Positions 24,301-35,611 of a DNA stretch of 64,000 bases are shown one piece after another. How positions within the stretch are numbered: the stretch's first letter is position 1; each line of letters starts with the position of its first letter. The notes beneath the pieces are model-generated. The model had not been told where the DNA came from. It saw only the letters and a list, made by a program, of their open reading frames with translations, and searched no databases. The position numbers and the translations under genes were made by a program. Origin of the DNA: Gamarada debralockiae (lineage: Eukaryota; Ascomycota; Leotiomycetes; Helotiales; Hyphodiscaceae); NCBI GenBank assembly GCA_002803225.1, contig NXFV01001194.1, positions 1 to 64,000 on the forward strand, written 5' to 3'.

Positions 24301-25516
24301 CAAGAGAGAGAAAGATATCGATAAAAAGATAGCTACGTACAATACTTTGACTCTGCAGGTTGACAACGTGATGCAAGCTCAAGCCGGTGGTACCAACGAT
24401 GACAGCGACGTGTCTAGCTGTTCATTTCCGCTATGTGCAGTGCCCATTACGAAGATGACTAAACAAAACCTCGTCAAGCATCTATGTCAAAGAGCACGCC
24501 AATAGAGGAACACCCTTCAACTGCCCCCTGGAAAAAGCCAACGGCGATATATGTATCCACCACCTGAACCCCAAGGATGGCAGATTCGATCTCACCGTCC
24601 ATTACATGCATAAGCTCTCAGATAACGAGCAAACTGTGGTCAGGAACACAGTTTCGTCCATGGGCGAGGAGTTCAAAAAGTTGAGAGCAAAGATTCATGC
24701 CGCTCAACCTCAACTCACTTCCAATGTGGCTTTCATTGACGACGGACGCGAGCATTTGGACACAGCACCGGGACCGGCAGCCCCAAAGAAGGCCGTAAAA
24801 GTCGCATCGTCGAAGGAAACCACTGCAACATCAACAACTCCTGCCCCAGCCCCAGTCCATCGTTATCAACATCACCATCCACCTCCGGCGAAAAAGGTAC
24901 CTCCACCAAAGCCTGCAAAGCCCGCAGCTGTTCCAGGTCATCATCCACCGACAATAGCAGATTCTGACGACGATGATGATACCGCCTTGGAAAACATGAA
25001 AAAGGAGATGTTTGACGGCATCGACTCAGCCATCACCCGAAGAGGTGCCGCCGCGATAGAGAGAGCGAGACTGCTCGCAGCGCGCAACAAACGTCCCTCT
25101 GTCGGCAAACAGGGGTACAAAGACCTTGGTGTCAATGACTCTACGTCTTTCACTGGTGATGACACCCCTCCTACGCCACCGAGGAAAAAGGGCCGTCCAG
25201 CAAAGACTCCCGCCAAAGCTGCTCCAGTTGCAAGCAAGAAACGCAAGCAAGCTGAGTTGAGGAGGAGATTGTTGCTACTAGGAAAACCCCGCGGAAAGCG
25301 CCAAATCAATCTCCAGTGAAGAAGCAGAAGAAGGCGGAGGAGAGTGCTACGGTGGAGCGGCCTATGACAAGAGCGAGTAAGAGTATGAGTGCGACGCCGA
25401 CGAAGAAGGTCGGACGACAGAAAGCAAAGACAGATAAGGAGGAAATCATGGTAGTGTCGGCGACGGCGACGAGGACCCCGTTGAAGAGGGCTACGAGGCG
25501 TCCAGCGAAGAAATAA
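21305..25516 (+). pseudogene. Large zinc-finger / AT-hook gene, multiply broken
   Basis: Collinear coding fragments run over 4.2 kb. From ATG 21305 the frame reads MAVPPGDAAGSNPHDTKRRV, hits TAG at codon 22, then continues cleanly (KKGFIGRALGHITDLAG). Later frames give NFNMTINQQDQAWIDKR, FTPAQKLHLFSPDGDGG, and from about 23390 a series of CxxC/H-type finger blocks: CPICTEEFE, CPCCGDPQW, YCDRCGLDRK, FCKYCGEDHI, FCAKCGLDM. A coiled region (REAMLNKREKDIDKKI) and a basic Pro/Lys-rich tail with AT-hook-like KKGRPAKTP and KKVGRQK end the protein at 25516. Frame changes near 21640, 21790, 24485 and 25260 and several stops rule out a working product. I do not recognise the family; a nuclear DNA-associated protein is a guess from the tail. 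Confidence 0.7.
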
Positions 25517-27330
25517 GTGATGGGAATGGAGGGAAAATGTGGGTTGTTTCTTTCAAGGTTTATTTGGGGTTTCGATTTCGTTATCCTGGTTCTTGTGAAT
25601 GATTGCTGGGATGTGGCAGTTTTTGTTGCTTTGCACTAAATATTTGTACTCGCACTTATGTCCTGGGTATACATTTGACATTCACTAAATTTCTGCCATG
25701 TTGTGGAAGAAACGACATATAAAGGCGAGGATTTTGTGGTCAAGGCTCGGTCTATTCTTGACGGAAAGCAGCCAATAGAATGGATGAACTTATGAGGGGA
25801 GGTGAAAACCAGGAAGGAAGGCTCTGAGTGATCAGCAACGGCGAGGCAAGGCAAGTCCAGCTGCCATTGGAATATTGTAGAGTGCTTGAAGGAGAGTCAG
25901 GAGACTATCCGGACCTTACCGTCGTCGTTTCAATTGTCGGTTTTAGTGTTCTTGAGAGATGACGGAAAATGCATCGAGGGGGTAGTGAAAGTATCCGCTG
26001 GGGTGGTCAAGCGGACCCTTCAAACCTCTATAGGCTCCTCTTGCAGTAGCCCGGCCACTTCACTATAGCAGAGTGCTCCGCCTTTAACTTCTTAACTTCA
26101 GCTATATAATTGATTTCGGTGTTCGTGGTTTCCCTTAGATGCTTCCGGATGAGAAACATGAGATCTTGACATCTGAGCACGGCGATGTCAAACCCCTGAA
26201 TTCACACTGTTTTGCAACTTTCTAAGCGATATTCACGTAATTTCGAGTTTTATTTGTAGGGAGTTATGACATCCAGAAGCACCGTTCCAAGGCCAATGCG
26301 CAGCCGCACTTTCCCACTACTCTTGTGGTGACTGGAATGTCTCGCTTAGCCCGTGGAAAGGTCTCGCCAGGCAGATAATCGGCATACTGTACGACTATGT
26401 CAAAAATGTAGAAAAATCAACTTGTAGACTGAAAAGATTGGAAGCCATCGAGGAGCTACACGCATGGCAACTAGGCACACAATCTAGCTCCGCGGTTCAT
26501 CTTTATCGCCTTCTAGAATGATGAGATCATGTAGACCAACTCTAAGATACCTTCCTCGGGGACGTCCTGTACCCCTCCAGCTCCGTAATTTTAAAGATGG
26601 TTTTAGAGATTAGACTAACATTATTTTATGTACTATTTGCTCAGAAATTTCTTATTTGATTTCATATCGAGATAGGAAGGTTGAGGCGTGGACTGGTCGG
26701 GCAACCGTCGATTCACTCAAGCGGCAGAGCCTGTCGGTCACATATTTCGCCGACACTTCAAGGAGGCAGGTGATAAACAATTCATTGAGTTGAATAGTAA
26801 GTTAGTACCAGTATGCAGGAAAAGCATTGTACTGTTGAGGAGGTCTTAGATGCCTGGCTGCAAAGCGGCCTTCTTGGCCTGTTGGGGATTTGGTGGTCTT
26901 GCCCTGGGTCTGGCTAAAAAGTTCGCCACACACTCGAGGGAATTGGCAAAATGAAATAATAAAAATAAAACCTAAAAAAATTCAAAAAATCATAGAACCC
27001 ACGGGGCAACCTATACATCTCAGCTAGAAACACTCTCTCTAGCTCCGCTGTTCATCGCCTTCTAGGGAAACTCTGATGGGCTCTCCGGTCCCATCTTTGG
27101 GCCTTCGTAATTTCCTCCGGTACCTTTACTGAAAGGGTAGTTGGTATTCTACTTGAACCATAAGGTAATTTTTGTGTTTGCAAGAAAAGTTTGCTTATTC
27201 TAAGTCATGAAGGCTTAATTCCAGGGAAGTGATAATTCACTGTGTCAAGGGCAGGCTTCGACCCCGTCTTTATAATGGAATCAAAACCAGGAATATCAAG
27301 AAGGGAACTTTCTCATTGCTTCATTTCTAT
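25517..27330. other. Intergenic with diverged direct repeats
   Basis: No gene supported. Segments near 26484-26600 and 27037-27125 share CTAGCTCCGCxGTTCAT and CGCCTTCTAG followed by similar GTCC/CGTAATTT words, suggesting an old repeat pair. The remainder is AT-rich without recognisable boundaries. Confidence 0.4.
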
Positions 27331-29080
27331 CTATAACCAAGGAATTACAACATGTCTCGGAATAAACTCAGCTTCCTTGCCTTTCAGCGGCTGTAGACAG
27401 GATACTATGGTCTTTTGTCCTGCAACATCATGCTGCATCCGAACCTTCCGGGCAACATTCTCTTTTGGGACATGTTCATAGTGTTCTCCATCTGTGAGCC
27501 CCTCATCCTCTATGTCAGCAACCCATTCCACTGCTCTCCCGACTACCCACGAATCCCAAATTCCTTCTCTCCAACGTCGGTTCAATAACAAGGATGTCGC
27601 CTCCCGCCTCAAAGCCCGGTGCCTAAATCTCAGGCCGACAACTGCAAGCGGGAAAATGACGTGGACATCAAGACTAAACCTGCATGAACTTCGAGCTTCG
27701 GTGAAATCGATTAAAATCTTAGACAGATTAACGATTTCCCTCAACTGTCCAGTCAAAGTCTCGTGTAGAAAGTCGCTCGAGCATGCCACACTGCTTTTAC
27801 AAACATGAGCCACTAGGCCTTGTAGTTTCAGTACTGTTGCTCCCATAAATATAGCCTTTCCTTCCTCGCGGCGGGAATGTATCCATAATGGCTGAAAGGC
27901 ATGGGCCCATTTTGTACCTTCCGCCAACACCTTGTTCTTCTCCTCTTCCATGTCTTTATCGCAGTTTCCGGCTTCCTCGACGTGATGGAAACACAGTGTG
28001 AGATTTGGCCCTGGCTTCACCTCGATCCATGGCATCCAATGCAGCGCTCTCCGCCCCACTAGCTCCAGGTATGCTCTTGCTTCCGTCAGATCCGCGAACT
28101 GCGCAGGCATAGTATCCATGGAATGCTGCCCAAAGAACCTCTGGTAGTGTTGCGATTCTGTACTCGAGTTCTGTCCCGATGACAAAGATTCCAAATCCAG
28201 TCTCGCAAAGATCTGCACGAGGTCGTCTTCAATGATGCCTGGTCTCGGGGAGGTGATGGAGGTCATTTTATTCTCGTCAAAACAGTGGTTAGCGTTCAGC
28301 GCCGTCAGCCACTCCCCAATCATCCTCACTCCGGCGTGAACCTGCGCAATGGCAGCATCCAAGAATCCATGGAAGGCTTCGAAACAAGCGAATAACAAAC
28401 ACGCAATCAGCGTAAGGCGTAAATTCTGGTGCCCCCAGCTCCCACTCGCTCCTACTTTTCCTCCTGCGACTCGTTGTCGTATTTGCAGGATTGCTTTGCT
28501 GTACTCCTTCAAGGCGAATTGGTGTTGTTTAGTTAAGTTGCGCTTGTTAGATTGAGAAGGGTTGAAGTTCAAGGCTCCTAGCGCGACGGCAGTATGGCGA
28601 ATTGGGGCATCCGTTTCGCAGGCTTGGAGTACGAGGGTTTGCCAGAATTTCGGGGAGAAGTACCCTGCCAGTGTGCGGGCTGTCTGCGAGCAGAATAGCT
28701 GGAAATAGCGGTACTCCTGCTGTGTTTTGAATAGCGACCGAGAAGGCGTCCGATAGATCGATGGTTGTTGGGGGAGGAGACATAGTCTTGGGATGATGCG
28801 TTTCGGCGCAGCTGGTTTAGCAGGAACTATGGTCTGTGCGTATCCATCGCAGTCAACTCCAAAAGCGGTGCAGCGTTGGCATTTTGGTTTTAATTCATCG
28901 CATTTGACTCGCCGCTGTCTGGGTGGAATAGAGGTCAGTGGGTCGATAAACAAGGGAACAAAGGCTTTGGGAAAGAATCAAGAAAGGGGTGTACAACTTG
29001 CAAGTTTTGCAGCCAGTTCTAACCTTATGATGGCCTGCTCGTCGAGCTATTCTCTCTGTTTTCTCCGTACTGTAATCCAT
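27331..29080 (-). CDS. Zn2Cys6 fungal transcription factor
   Basis: Exons 29080-28998 and 28918-27331 join across a 79-nt GT-AG intron and give 556 residues. The intron falls inside the DNA-binding domain; splicing restores GCKTCKQRRVKCDELKPKC then QRC and a sixth Cys, the full six-cysteine binuclear zinc cluster (residues about 24-50) with the basic linker. The rest is mostly helical and fits the fungal_trans_2-like architecture (blocks such as FQLFCSQTARTLAGYFSPKF). Such genes often regulate a neighbouring pathway. Here the nearest intact genes are the hydrolase, P-loop and acyltransferase group to the right, so it is a candidate local regulator; this is inference. It has no paralogue in the window. 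Confidence 0.9.
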
Positions 29081-30784
29081 CTCGAACGTCGAATACGATA
29101 AGGCTGATGAACAGAGTTGAGAAAAGCTCCCAACTGATCAAGGCGGAATTTGAGCCTTATGGGTGGGTTAGGGTGCTCCACCTGTACGCGGCACAGTGCG
29201 CAAGCAGTTGATTGGCTAGCTCGCACTCCCAGCCAATCACGGGTAATTTCTGCGAGCGTGAGATCATCGGTGAGCTTGGACCAACTCTTCAGAGACCTGG
29301 AGCCCCATCGGCTCCTCTTATAGCATGACGACCGTCCTTTTGAGATAGGTCTTTCAGTCCAAAAGGGATATGTGCGGTGCGTGTTCTTGTTACGGTACTT
29401 TCCCTGAGCCGCTTGCAATCTTACTAGCGTGAATGTTCTAGCACAGAGAATTGAACTCTCTTCCTAGTTTCAGATACTGTACTGCGTATTTCCGAAAAAG
29501 TACTTTTGAGATGCAGCTTGCTATCGTACAATTCCGGCCCGGCCCGCCCCCCAACCTCAACTCCGCAAGCTACATGAAATGAAAGATCGTAATGCCTCTT
29601 ACTCAGCCGAAGCGTCTTCACAAGTCGCACCAAGATGCGATTATAATACTGCTCCACTGAGCTTCCGCAAAATCATCAAACGCATGCGCTCATCCCGCCT
29701 ACAAGTCATCTATCATCCTTGAAGTTGACGTTCAGCCTGGTTTGCCCCTCCACGGCCATTACCTCTTCTCCAACTATCTCTTCCCCGATCGTCCACAACA
29801 CAGTTGCAACTAACATTTTATACCAGCTGTTATACCATCGGAATCTCGAGACCTTCCAGCTCTTATACTCACATGAACCCACGCCGCCTTTACTCAGGCT
29901 AGCTTGGTCATGGGTTAGCTCTGGCTCAGGTCTGCTAACCTATTTTACTAGAAATGTTCAACTTTTAACCGAAGCGCCACGAAAGGGCCCTCTCCCCTAA
30001 AAAGTCGTCCTCATCTACCTATTTGTTTATAAAATACCGCTATATAGGGATATTGCTTATGTTATACTTTAGGACGTTGTTTTCAATCCCTTGTACCCTT
30101 TTTAATGCTATGTAATATAAATACAGCTATTGTGGCGCTTCTCGCTGATTTGGGTCATGAATGGCCACGTGTTGCATTATATGATTCCGCGTCCAAAAAT
30201 CTCTCATCAGGCAATTGAGTCGTAGTTCCAGTTGCTAGAGTACGCAGCCAAACGCCACCCCTATTCATATCGCTAAAGAATTTATGGGAGGATTGTTGTA
30301 TGCTTGCGCTAATGTAAGGGAAGTATTGTATTTAAAGGGGTTTCCCTTTGGTACCTCTTTTCTCCTTAGCTTAGCATTCTCGACTAGACGAACTCCCTCC
30401 AAGCAACTTCGTTGGGTGTGCAGAGCGAGCCCGTGACATCTACAAACCACCTCACTCTGGTGTCCGAAGAATTGCCGTTTTTGAGTTTGGTTATTATATG
30501 CATAGTTGGGAGACTACGCATTCCATTTAGGGCAAGAATTAACCTGGGAACTGGTTCTAAAAAAGCTCGGGTTGGTGATAAGATCATGCTTATCCCAGGC
30601 TAGCCTATACCCTTGATAGTTCGCTACAATCTTAATTCAGTACGATTTATTTGCCCAGCCATTGCAATGGACGCCATGGAAGGACAGGTATAGACCTCAG
30701 AGGAGACAGAAGGAAATCTCAAGTAGTTCAGGGTGTTGTGAAGCTAGAACTACTAATGCTATATGTATTGGCCCGAGGCTTACT
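29081..30784. other. Intergenic spacer
   Basis: No gene supported. The region around 30350-30430 carries a TTTTCTCCTTAGCTTAG-like word also found in the LTR-type elements at 32.8 and 44.3 kb and may be decayed LTR. The part next to 29080 should hold the promoter of the regulator. Confidence 0.4.
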
Positions 30785-31711
30785 TCAATCTTGTTGCTCT
30801 GCTACAGTAACCAACGAGTCTATGATCTCCTTCAACTTCAATGCTATCTTACGTCCCCCTTCTGCACTTGGCTCCACCCTGGCTGTATAGTCATCTTTAT
30901 TTTTTCCATCCATAACCTCGAAAAGTGCACATGGTACAACATCAGTTCCTGCAATCTGGATCTGCTTCGTCGCGAGTTCATACAATTTCATGATAGCAGT
31001 CTGTAATTGTCCAGGAAATCTGTTATATCCCAAGAGCGTTAATGGCAGATCTGCCCAGCTTTTTTGTTTCGATATATTCGCTTCGAGGGGATAGTATATC
31101 ATGCAGACAATAACTGCTCGAGGTTTGTGCTTCTCAACTAGTCGAGAAACATACGCTTGAACGTGATCCTTAAACATATTCGTGAAGTGGCTTAGAGACC
31201 ACGCGGTTCCTTGCTGAAGAGAGTGACGTGGAGTCAACCAGGCAAGCTGTAGCATGTGGCGCACCGTTGCAAATGTTGGCTTCAATGCAATGTCATTGGC
31301 GCCCACGGAGACAATGAGGATATCTTCAGCGCGGATATTGTCTCTGATGAATTTATCATGATCCAGTAGGTCGCTATCTCGTTCCCGTAGGGTAGACTCT
31401 TCAACTGCCAAGTTGAGTGCGGTTGCGCGGTCGCTCAGCAAATGATTTAGCCAAAAGGCAATATCAGGCTTCGGATAAGGACGATCAAGAGCAGCGCGAT
31501 ATATTTCGGGTACATCCACAAGTAGAGATTCACCACCTGGGCCACTCGATGGTACCCAATATTTGTTGTCGAAGGAAGAGTCGCCGGCCAAATATATGAT
31601 AGGTTTGCTTGGTCTTAGTGAAAGGGTAGTTGAGCGGAAAGCAGAGATATCGGAAATCGTATGACCTTTCCACTCATAGTAAAACCGCGAGGTATTAATT
31701 TTTTTGATCAT
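30785..31711 (-). CDS. SGNH/GDSL-type hydrolase with altered third motif
   Basis: A single open frame of 308 residues from ATG 31711; the open frame extends four codons further to a GTG, which is less likely to start. Block I is IYLAGDSSFDN with the nucleophile Ser, and block III is VSVGANDIAL with the GxND oxyanion Asn, so the fold is SGNH. In the C-terminal block, where the family normally has DxxH, the sequence is DYTARVEPSAEGG: the Asp-like position and PSxxG frame are kept, but no His stands at the usual place. No signal peptide is visible, so an intracellular esterase or acyl hydrolase is suggested, possibly with modified catalysis. It lies between the regulator and the P-loop protein on the same strand. 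Confidence 0.75.
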   Translation of the reverse strand: MIKKINTSRFYYEWKGHTISDISAFRSTTLSLRPSKPIIYLAGDSSFDNKYWVPSSGPGGESLLVDVPEIYRAALDRPYPKPDIAFWLNHLLSDRATALNLAVEESTLRERDSDLLDHDKFIRDNIRAEDILIVSVGANDIALKPTFATVRHMLQLAWLTPRHSLQQGTAWSLSHFTNMFKDHVQAYVSRLVEKHKPRAVIVCMIYYPLEANISKQKSWADLPLTLLGYNRFPGQLQTAIMKLYELATKQIQIAGTDVVPCALFEVMDGKNKDDYTARVEPSAEGGRKIALKLKEIIDSLVTVAEQQD

Positions 31712-32673
31712 TTCGCGTATCACATTCGCGGTGAGTATCTAAACAAAATCAATGAGGATGGAGGTCTTGAGTGGTTCTCAAAAAGATATATTAATATGAC
31801 ACGAGATGAGCTGGTCGTTGCAGCGCCTTATCTGATCAAGTGGCGCTAATGACTCTTCTTCCTGCATTAGGCAACAGCACGTCAGTGGCAAGAACATCAA
31901 AATAAGACAATAAAACGAAAGCTTTTGGTATAACAGAACGCTATGCAAAGTACAATCAAGTTAGTTTAGAACACTCCTAAGGCTTTTTTGAAAGTCCTTC
32001 ATTCTTTTTGAAAGAAATACCAGATATTCAAAGGAGGCTCAAAATGGATAGGCAAATTTTTCGCTTTCGCCAAAGGTCGTTGGGAATTGGGGCGAGGGGC
32101 GGGGTTTGTACAAGTAGATTCCAAAATTCTAAGTTAGAAGAAAAAGGTTTGTACTAGTACACATTGTACTAGGATTCTAGATTTCCTGATATCATATAGG
32201 TCAATCCTGCGATCGCAAGTATCGCATAAACAAATCGTACAAAAAAGTTACATGAGCCACTTTGGACAAGTGGACCCCTGCAGATTGCTGTCTGATTTTG
32301 GCCTGAGGAACCCCACCATTGTTTCTTAAGGTTACAATCAGTTAAAACTCCCTTTTAGTCAACTACTCTCGCCACCCCTTCATCCTCACTGCCTTATTCT
32401 GTTATTGATGACAGATCTACTTTAAGGCACGTGTGACTCGGACGATGGGTTTACACACGGATTTAGATCAAGTACCCGAGGTAATGTACTGTTAACTCTT
32501 GTAAAGCACTGATACAAACTTACATACTGAGGTAACCACGATATACTAAGAGAGAACAGCAAGCGTATATTCAGTAAGTCCCTGGCAAAGGGGCGAATGG
32601 ATACAAAGACTAATAACTGAAGAAGAAAGTTCTTTAGATAAAGAGTTATATATATATATATACAGACCCCCAT
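31712..32673. other. AT-rich intergenic spacer
   Basis: No gene supported. It contains the upstream region of the hydrolase and a TA dinucleotide run near 32646-32662 just before the solo LTR. Confidence 0.4.
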
Positions 32674-32930
32674 TGTCACGGCGACAACCAAGTTCTCGCA
32701 CGTGACCATGGGCGGTTTGCCATGGGCGACTTGGCACGTGATCTAGGCGAGGTTCTTACAATTGTAAGAACCCCGCACGTGATCCCGGGAGACCCTGAGA
32801 TATCACGCAGCTAGCCCCTTGTTAGCTTGAGCTCCCCCCCAGAGCTCTCCTTTTCTCCTTAGCTTTAGATTTTCAATCAAACGCGCGTTCACGCCATTCC
32901 TTCGGGTCTTATCTGCGTGCAGCCGTCACA
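32674..32930. mobile_element. Solo LTR with 5-bp target duplication
   Basis: The 257-bp element starts TGTCACGGC and ends GCCGTCACA, near-perfect short terminal inverted repeats with TG...CA ends. It is flanked on both sides by CCCAT (32669-32673 and 32931-32935), a 5-bp target site duplication. This is the signature of a solo LTR left by recombination of an LTR retrotransposon. Inside, a pyrimidine-rich CTCCTTTTCTCCTTAGC word resembles one in the element at 44.1 kb, so the two may be related families. A perfect 22-nt palindrome lies at 32751-32772. Confidence 0.82.
32751..32772. repeat. Perfect 22-nt palindrome inside the LTR
   Basis: GGTTCTTACAA followed by its exact reverse complement with no spacer. 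It lies in the U3-like part of the solo LTR between two CACGTG-type words, so it may be a dimeric binding site or simply a chance feature of the element. Confidence 0.7.
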
Positions 32931-33367
32931 CCCATAGTAATTATATCGCTAGCCTGTGAGATGTCTGTATATGATACTAACCCTTGGCTTCTTAATCATT
33001 ACAAAATTCGAGATTATATAGTAAGCTATAATTTTTTAATAATGCTTTTAAGTTTAATAAAAGAGTTTAAATATAAGACCTAACTATATAAGCAACTTAA
33101 ATATAGGACGACTAAGCTCTCTTGTTATTATATAAGTTATTCTAGTTTAAAAAAATCAGCGGATTAAGTGCCTTTATATATAAATTTGTATACAAAGGTA
33201 CTTTAGGATCATTACGCCACGACTTACGTTACGCCAATTCGTTAAATATGGTCATTCCGGCCTCATCTGCGTCTCGATAATTCCCAACCTCTTCGACGCT
33301 ACGGACAACGACTTCGAAATAAAGGCCTTGTCACAGACTTATCGAGATAATTTCCCCCCACACCACG

Positions 33368-33735
33368 ATGCCAACAGGCAAGAGTCTCGTCAACCCTTCT
33401 CTAAAGTCTCTACGGCCACGTTCCTCTAGCGACATCGTCATCTCACAAGATGCTACTTCTTCAATTGGAGAGGCTTCAAGCGGCTCATCTCTCGTGCGTT
33501 CAATCCTCGAGATTATGGCAGGGAGATCCTTGAGTCTGCAAGCGACCAGTTTCTAGATCTCGCCGTCAGACTGCGACTCCAAAAAATCAGTGGAAAAGAA
33601 CTAGTAAAGCTGCTTGCCGTCGCGGGGAGGCTTGGCTATCAGAAGACGGATATCATCGACGAACTGAGTAATTATTTGGCCGAGAGCGTGCTTAGTTTAG
33701 CTTGTCCTTCGAAACCTACCCACCCATGCTCTTGA
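33368..33735 (+). other. Possible small gene relic
   Basis: From ATG 33368 one frame encodes 62 Ser-rich residues. A second overlapping frame from about 33460 reads FKRLISRAFNPRDYGREILE and VRLRLQKISGKELVKLLAVA, ending in a TGA near 33735. The two could be halves of one gene joined by an intron or split by a frameshift. No family recognised. Confidence 0.3.
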
Positions 33736-33983
33736 AATATTTAAAGCTTGGAAGCGTCAAATACTCGTTCCGTTAGTCCTTGCTCTACGTCCAATAATTC
33801 TGGCAACGAAGCAACAACACTATAGGTATCGACAACATATACATTGCTCATGGACAATATCATCCCTAGCAGCGATTTAGTTTTTTCATTTTCAAAGAAA
33901 ATTTTGCAATGCCCAGCATCTCATACCCGTCATTCAAACCCTGCAACAACAAATACATCAAAGGATCAAAGTCAGGCAACATC

Positions 33984-35215
33984 TTAGTTTGTCAGGCCCT
34001 TCTGAATGATATCTACCAGTGCGTGACCCTCGCTCTTCTCAGCCGCCTTCTCCCTCCTCTTCTTGGCCTCCTGCTTCTCCTTCGTCTTCGTCTCAATGAT
34101 GCGGTACAGTAGCTTTTCGACGTCCGCGGAACCGTTGAAAGCAGACATGAAACAGAATGCGGCAGCGGCCATGGCGGTCACTATTTTTATTTATTAGCAT
34201 TGCGATAAGTAGTAAAGAGAGTGATAGTCGTTTCATATCAGAATGGGGCGTGGCGGGAAGGGGAACCTACTGAGACCAGCGTACATCCAGAACAGAGTAG
34301 GATCTTGAGCATAGAGATAGCGAGATGCGACTACCACGCCAGCGGCGATGACGATAGTGAGGATAATCTTGAAGAAAGTGAGGACGAGTTCTTTCTTCGC
34401 GAAGGCGTGTCTAGCTTGGAAGACATCCGAGTCATTGGAGTGGGGATAGGGCTCATCCGGTATTGGGATGTCGAGGAATGTGCAGAGCTTCTCATAGCCA
34501 TCGCCAAAATGGAACTCGAGCAAGTTGTCCTTGGGCACGGCCTGACGGATGTGCTCATAGTGGTCGAGGAAGACTTGACGGGCTCGCACGCCGTCGTATT
34601 CGTTGTTGTACCAGATCTTAGAGATGAGGGTGGAGAAGGGGAACCAGGCACGCGAAATGGGGTGCAGCCAATAGAGGAGTCGGTAGAGCTTGGATTGGCG
34701 CACGCGGAAGACGGTGCGTTGCATGGAGGGCAACCATGAGTCGACGGAGCGGTTGGTCAGGATTACTTTGGCTTCAGGGTATGCCTTTGTAAGCTCGTCG
34801 ACGAACATGACGCAGGGGTTGTCTTCGACAGCCTGGGCATTGTCAGCAATGAGAGCTTCTCGTTGAATTAGCAAAAGATAGACCCACATCGAAATCTCCA
34901 AGCAGCTTATCGAACTCTTCGCGACCGTAGGGCACGGATTTGCCGAAGTACTTTGCCTCCAAGGCTTCAGTCCATAGCGGAATATATCGCTTGTAGTCGA
35001 TCATGAGCTCACGGAAGTGGAATGGACGAAGACCCAATTGAATGAGAGCATCTCTAAGGGCTGTGGTATGTTAGTACGGCTTCCGAATCTTGTATGGGGT
35101 GGGCATTCTTGCATGAAGTTCCGGTGCGAGACATGCCCAACACGAGGACCTTCATGGGCCTTGTGCGGACAGTGTGCACTCTGTCGATGAGCCTTGAACC
35201 TCTAGGGACAACCAT
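33984..35215 (-). CDS. Sulfotransferase-like P-loop protein with C-terminal membrane segments
   Basis: Four exons: 35215-35113, 35060-34888, 34832-34271 and 34180-33984, giving 344 residues. The first intron has a GC donor (GCAAGA) and normal AG acceptor; only this join restores GMSRTGTSS followed by LRDALIQLG, the nucleotide-loop motif of the fungal Sulfotransfer_4-like family. Further family blocks are AKVILTNRSVDSWL and RHFPFST-type residues around WFPFSTLISK. Two hydrophobic segments follow (TFFKIILTIVIAAGVVVAS and the segment spanning the last intron, MTAMAAAAFCFMSAF), then a Lys/Glu-rich tail. Members are often misnamed epimerases; PAPS-dependent activity is unproven for the family. The neighbouring acyltransferase and a second P-loop protein suggest a shared tailoring pathway. 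Confidence 0.85.
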
Positions 35216-35611
35216 GGCTGCTACTTCAAGTTATGGGTGTAATAGAAAAGAGGATGAGTGTTTGCTGCTTGAAAATTGATCAGGCGGACAGTTTGATCGA
35301 ATTCAAACTAAATATTTAGATAAACTCCTAAGCAGAAATTATCTTAAGTATTCGTAGGAACGAGATCGGAGCGAGTTATCAATGATTCTTAAAAATATCT
35401 TCCCATGGCTTAACTGTTATTTCTCCCCTTATAGCTCGATAATCACCCTAGGTGTCATTCAGAAAGGCGATGCTAATAACTACAGCCGACTGGGTGTCAG
35501 CCGTCAATGAAGCTCTATATTTGGGAAAGCTATATTCTCTTGTAAGACTTACCTGCATACTCTATCTGTCGTGTCTATTGACAGCGCAGTGATCGGTAAC
35601 TATTGATACTA
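35216..35611. other. Intergenic spacer
   Basis: Promoter side of the P-loop gene. No gene or repeat seen before the MITE that begins at 35612. Confidence 0.4.

Noticed and set aside
29440..29465. Sequence resembling a tRNA T-arm on the minus strand (AGAGAGTTCAATTCTCT)
   Set aside because: No matching acceptor stem, anticodon arm or D-arm could be found around it.
31661..31849. 62-codon plus-strand frame at the 5' end of the hydrolase gene
   Set aside because: Overlaps the hydrolase start in antisense and has no motif.
34221..34739. 172-codon plus-strand frame
   Set aside because: Antisense shadow of the long exon of the P-loop gene.
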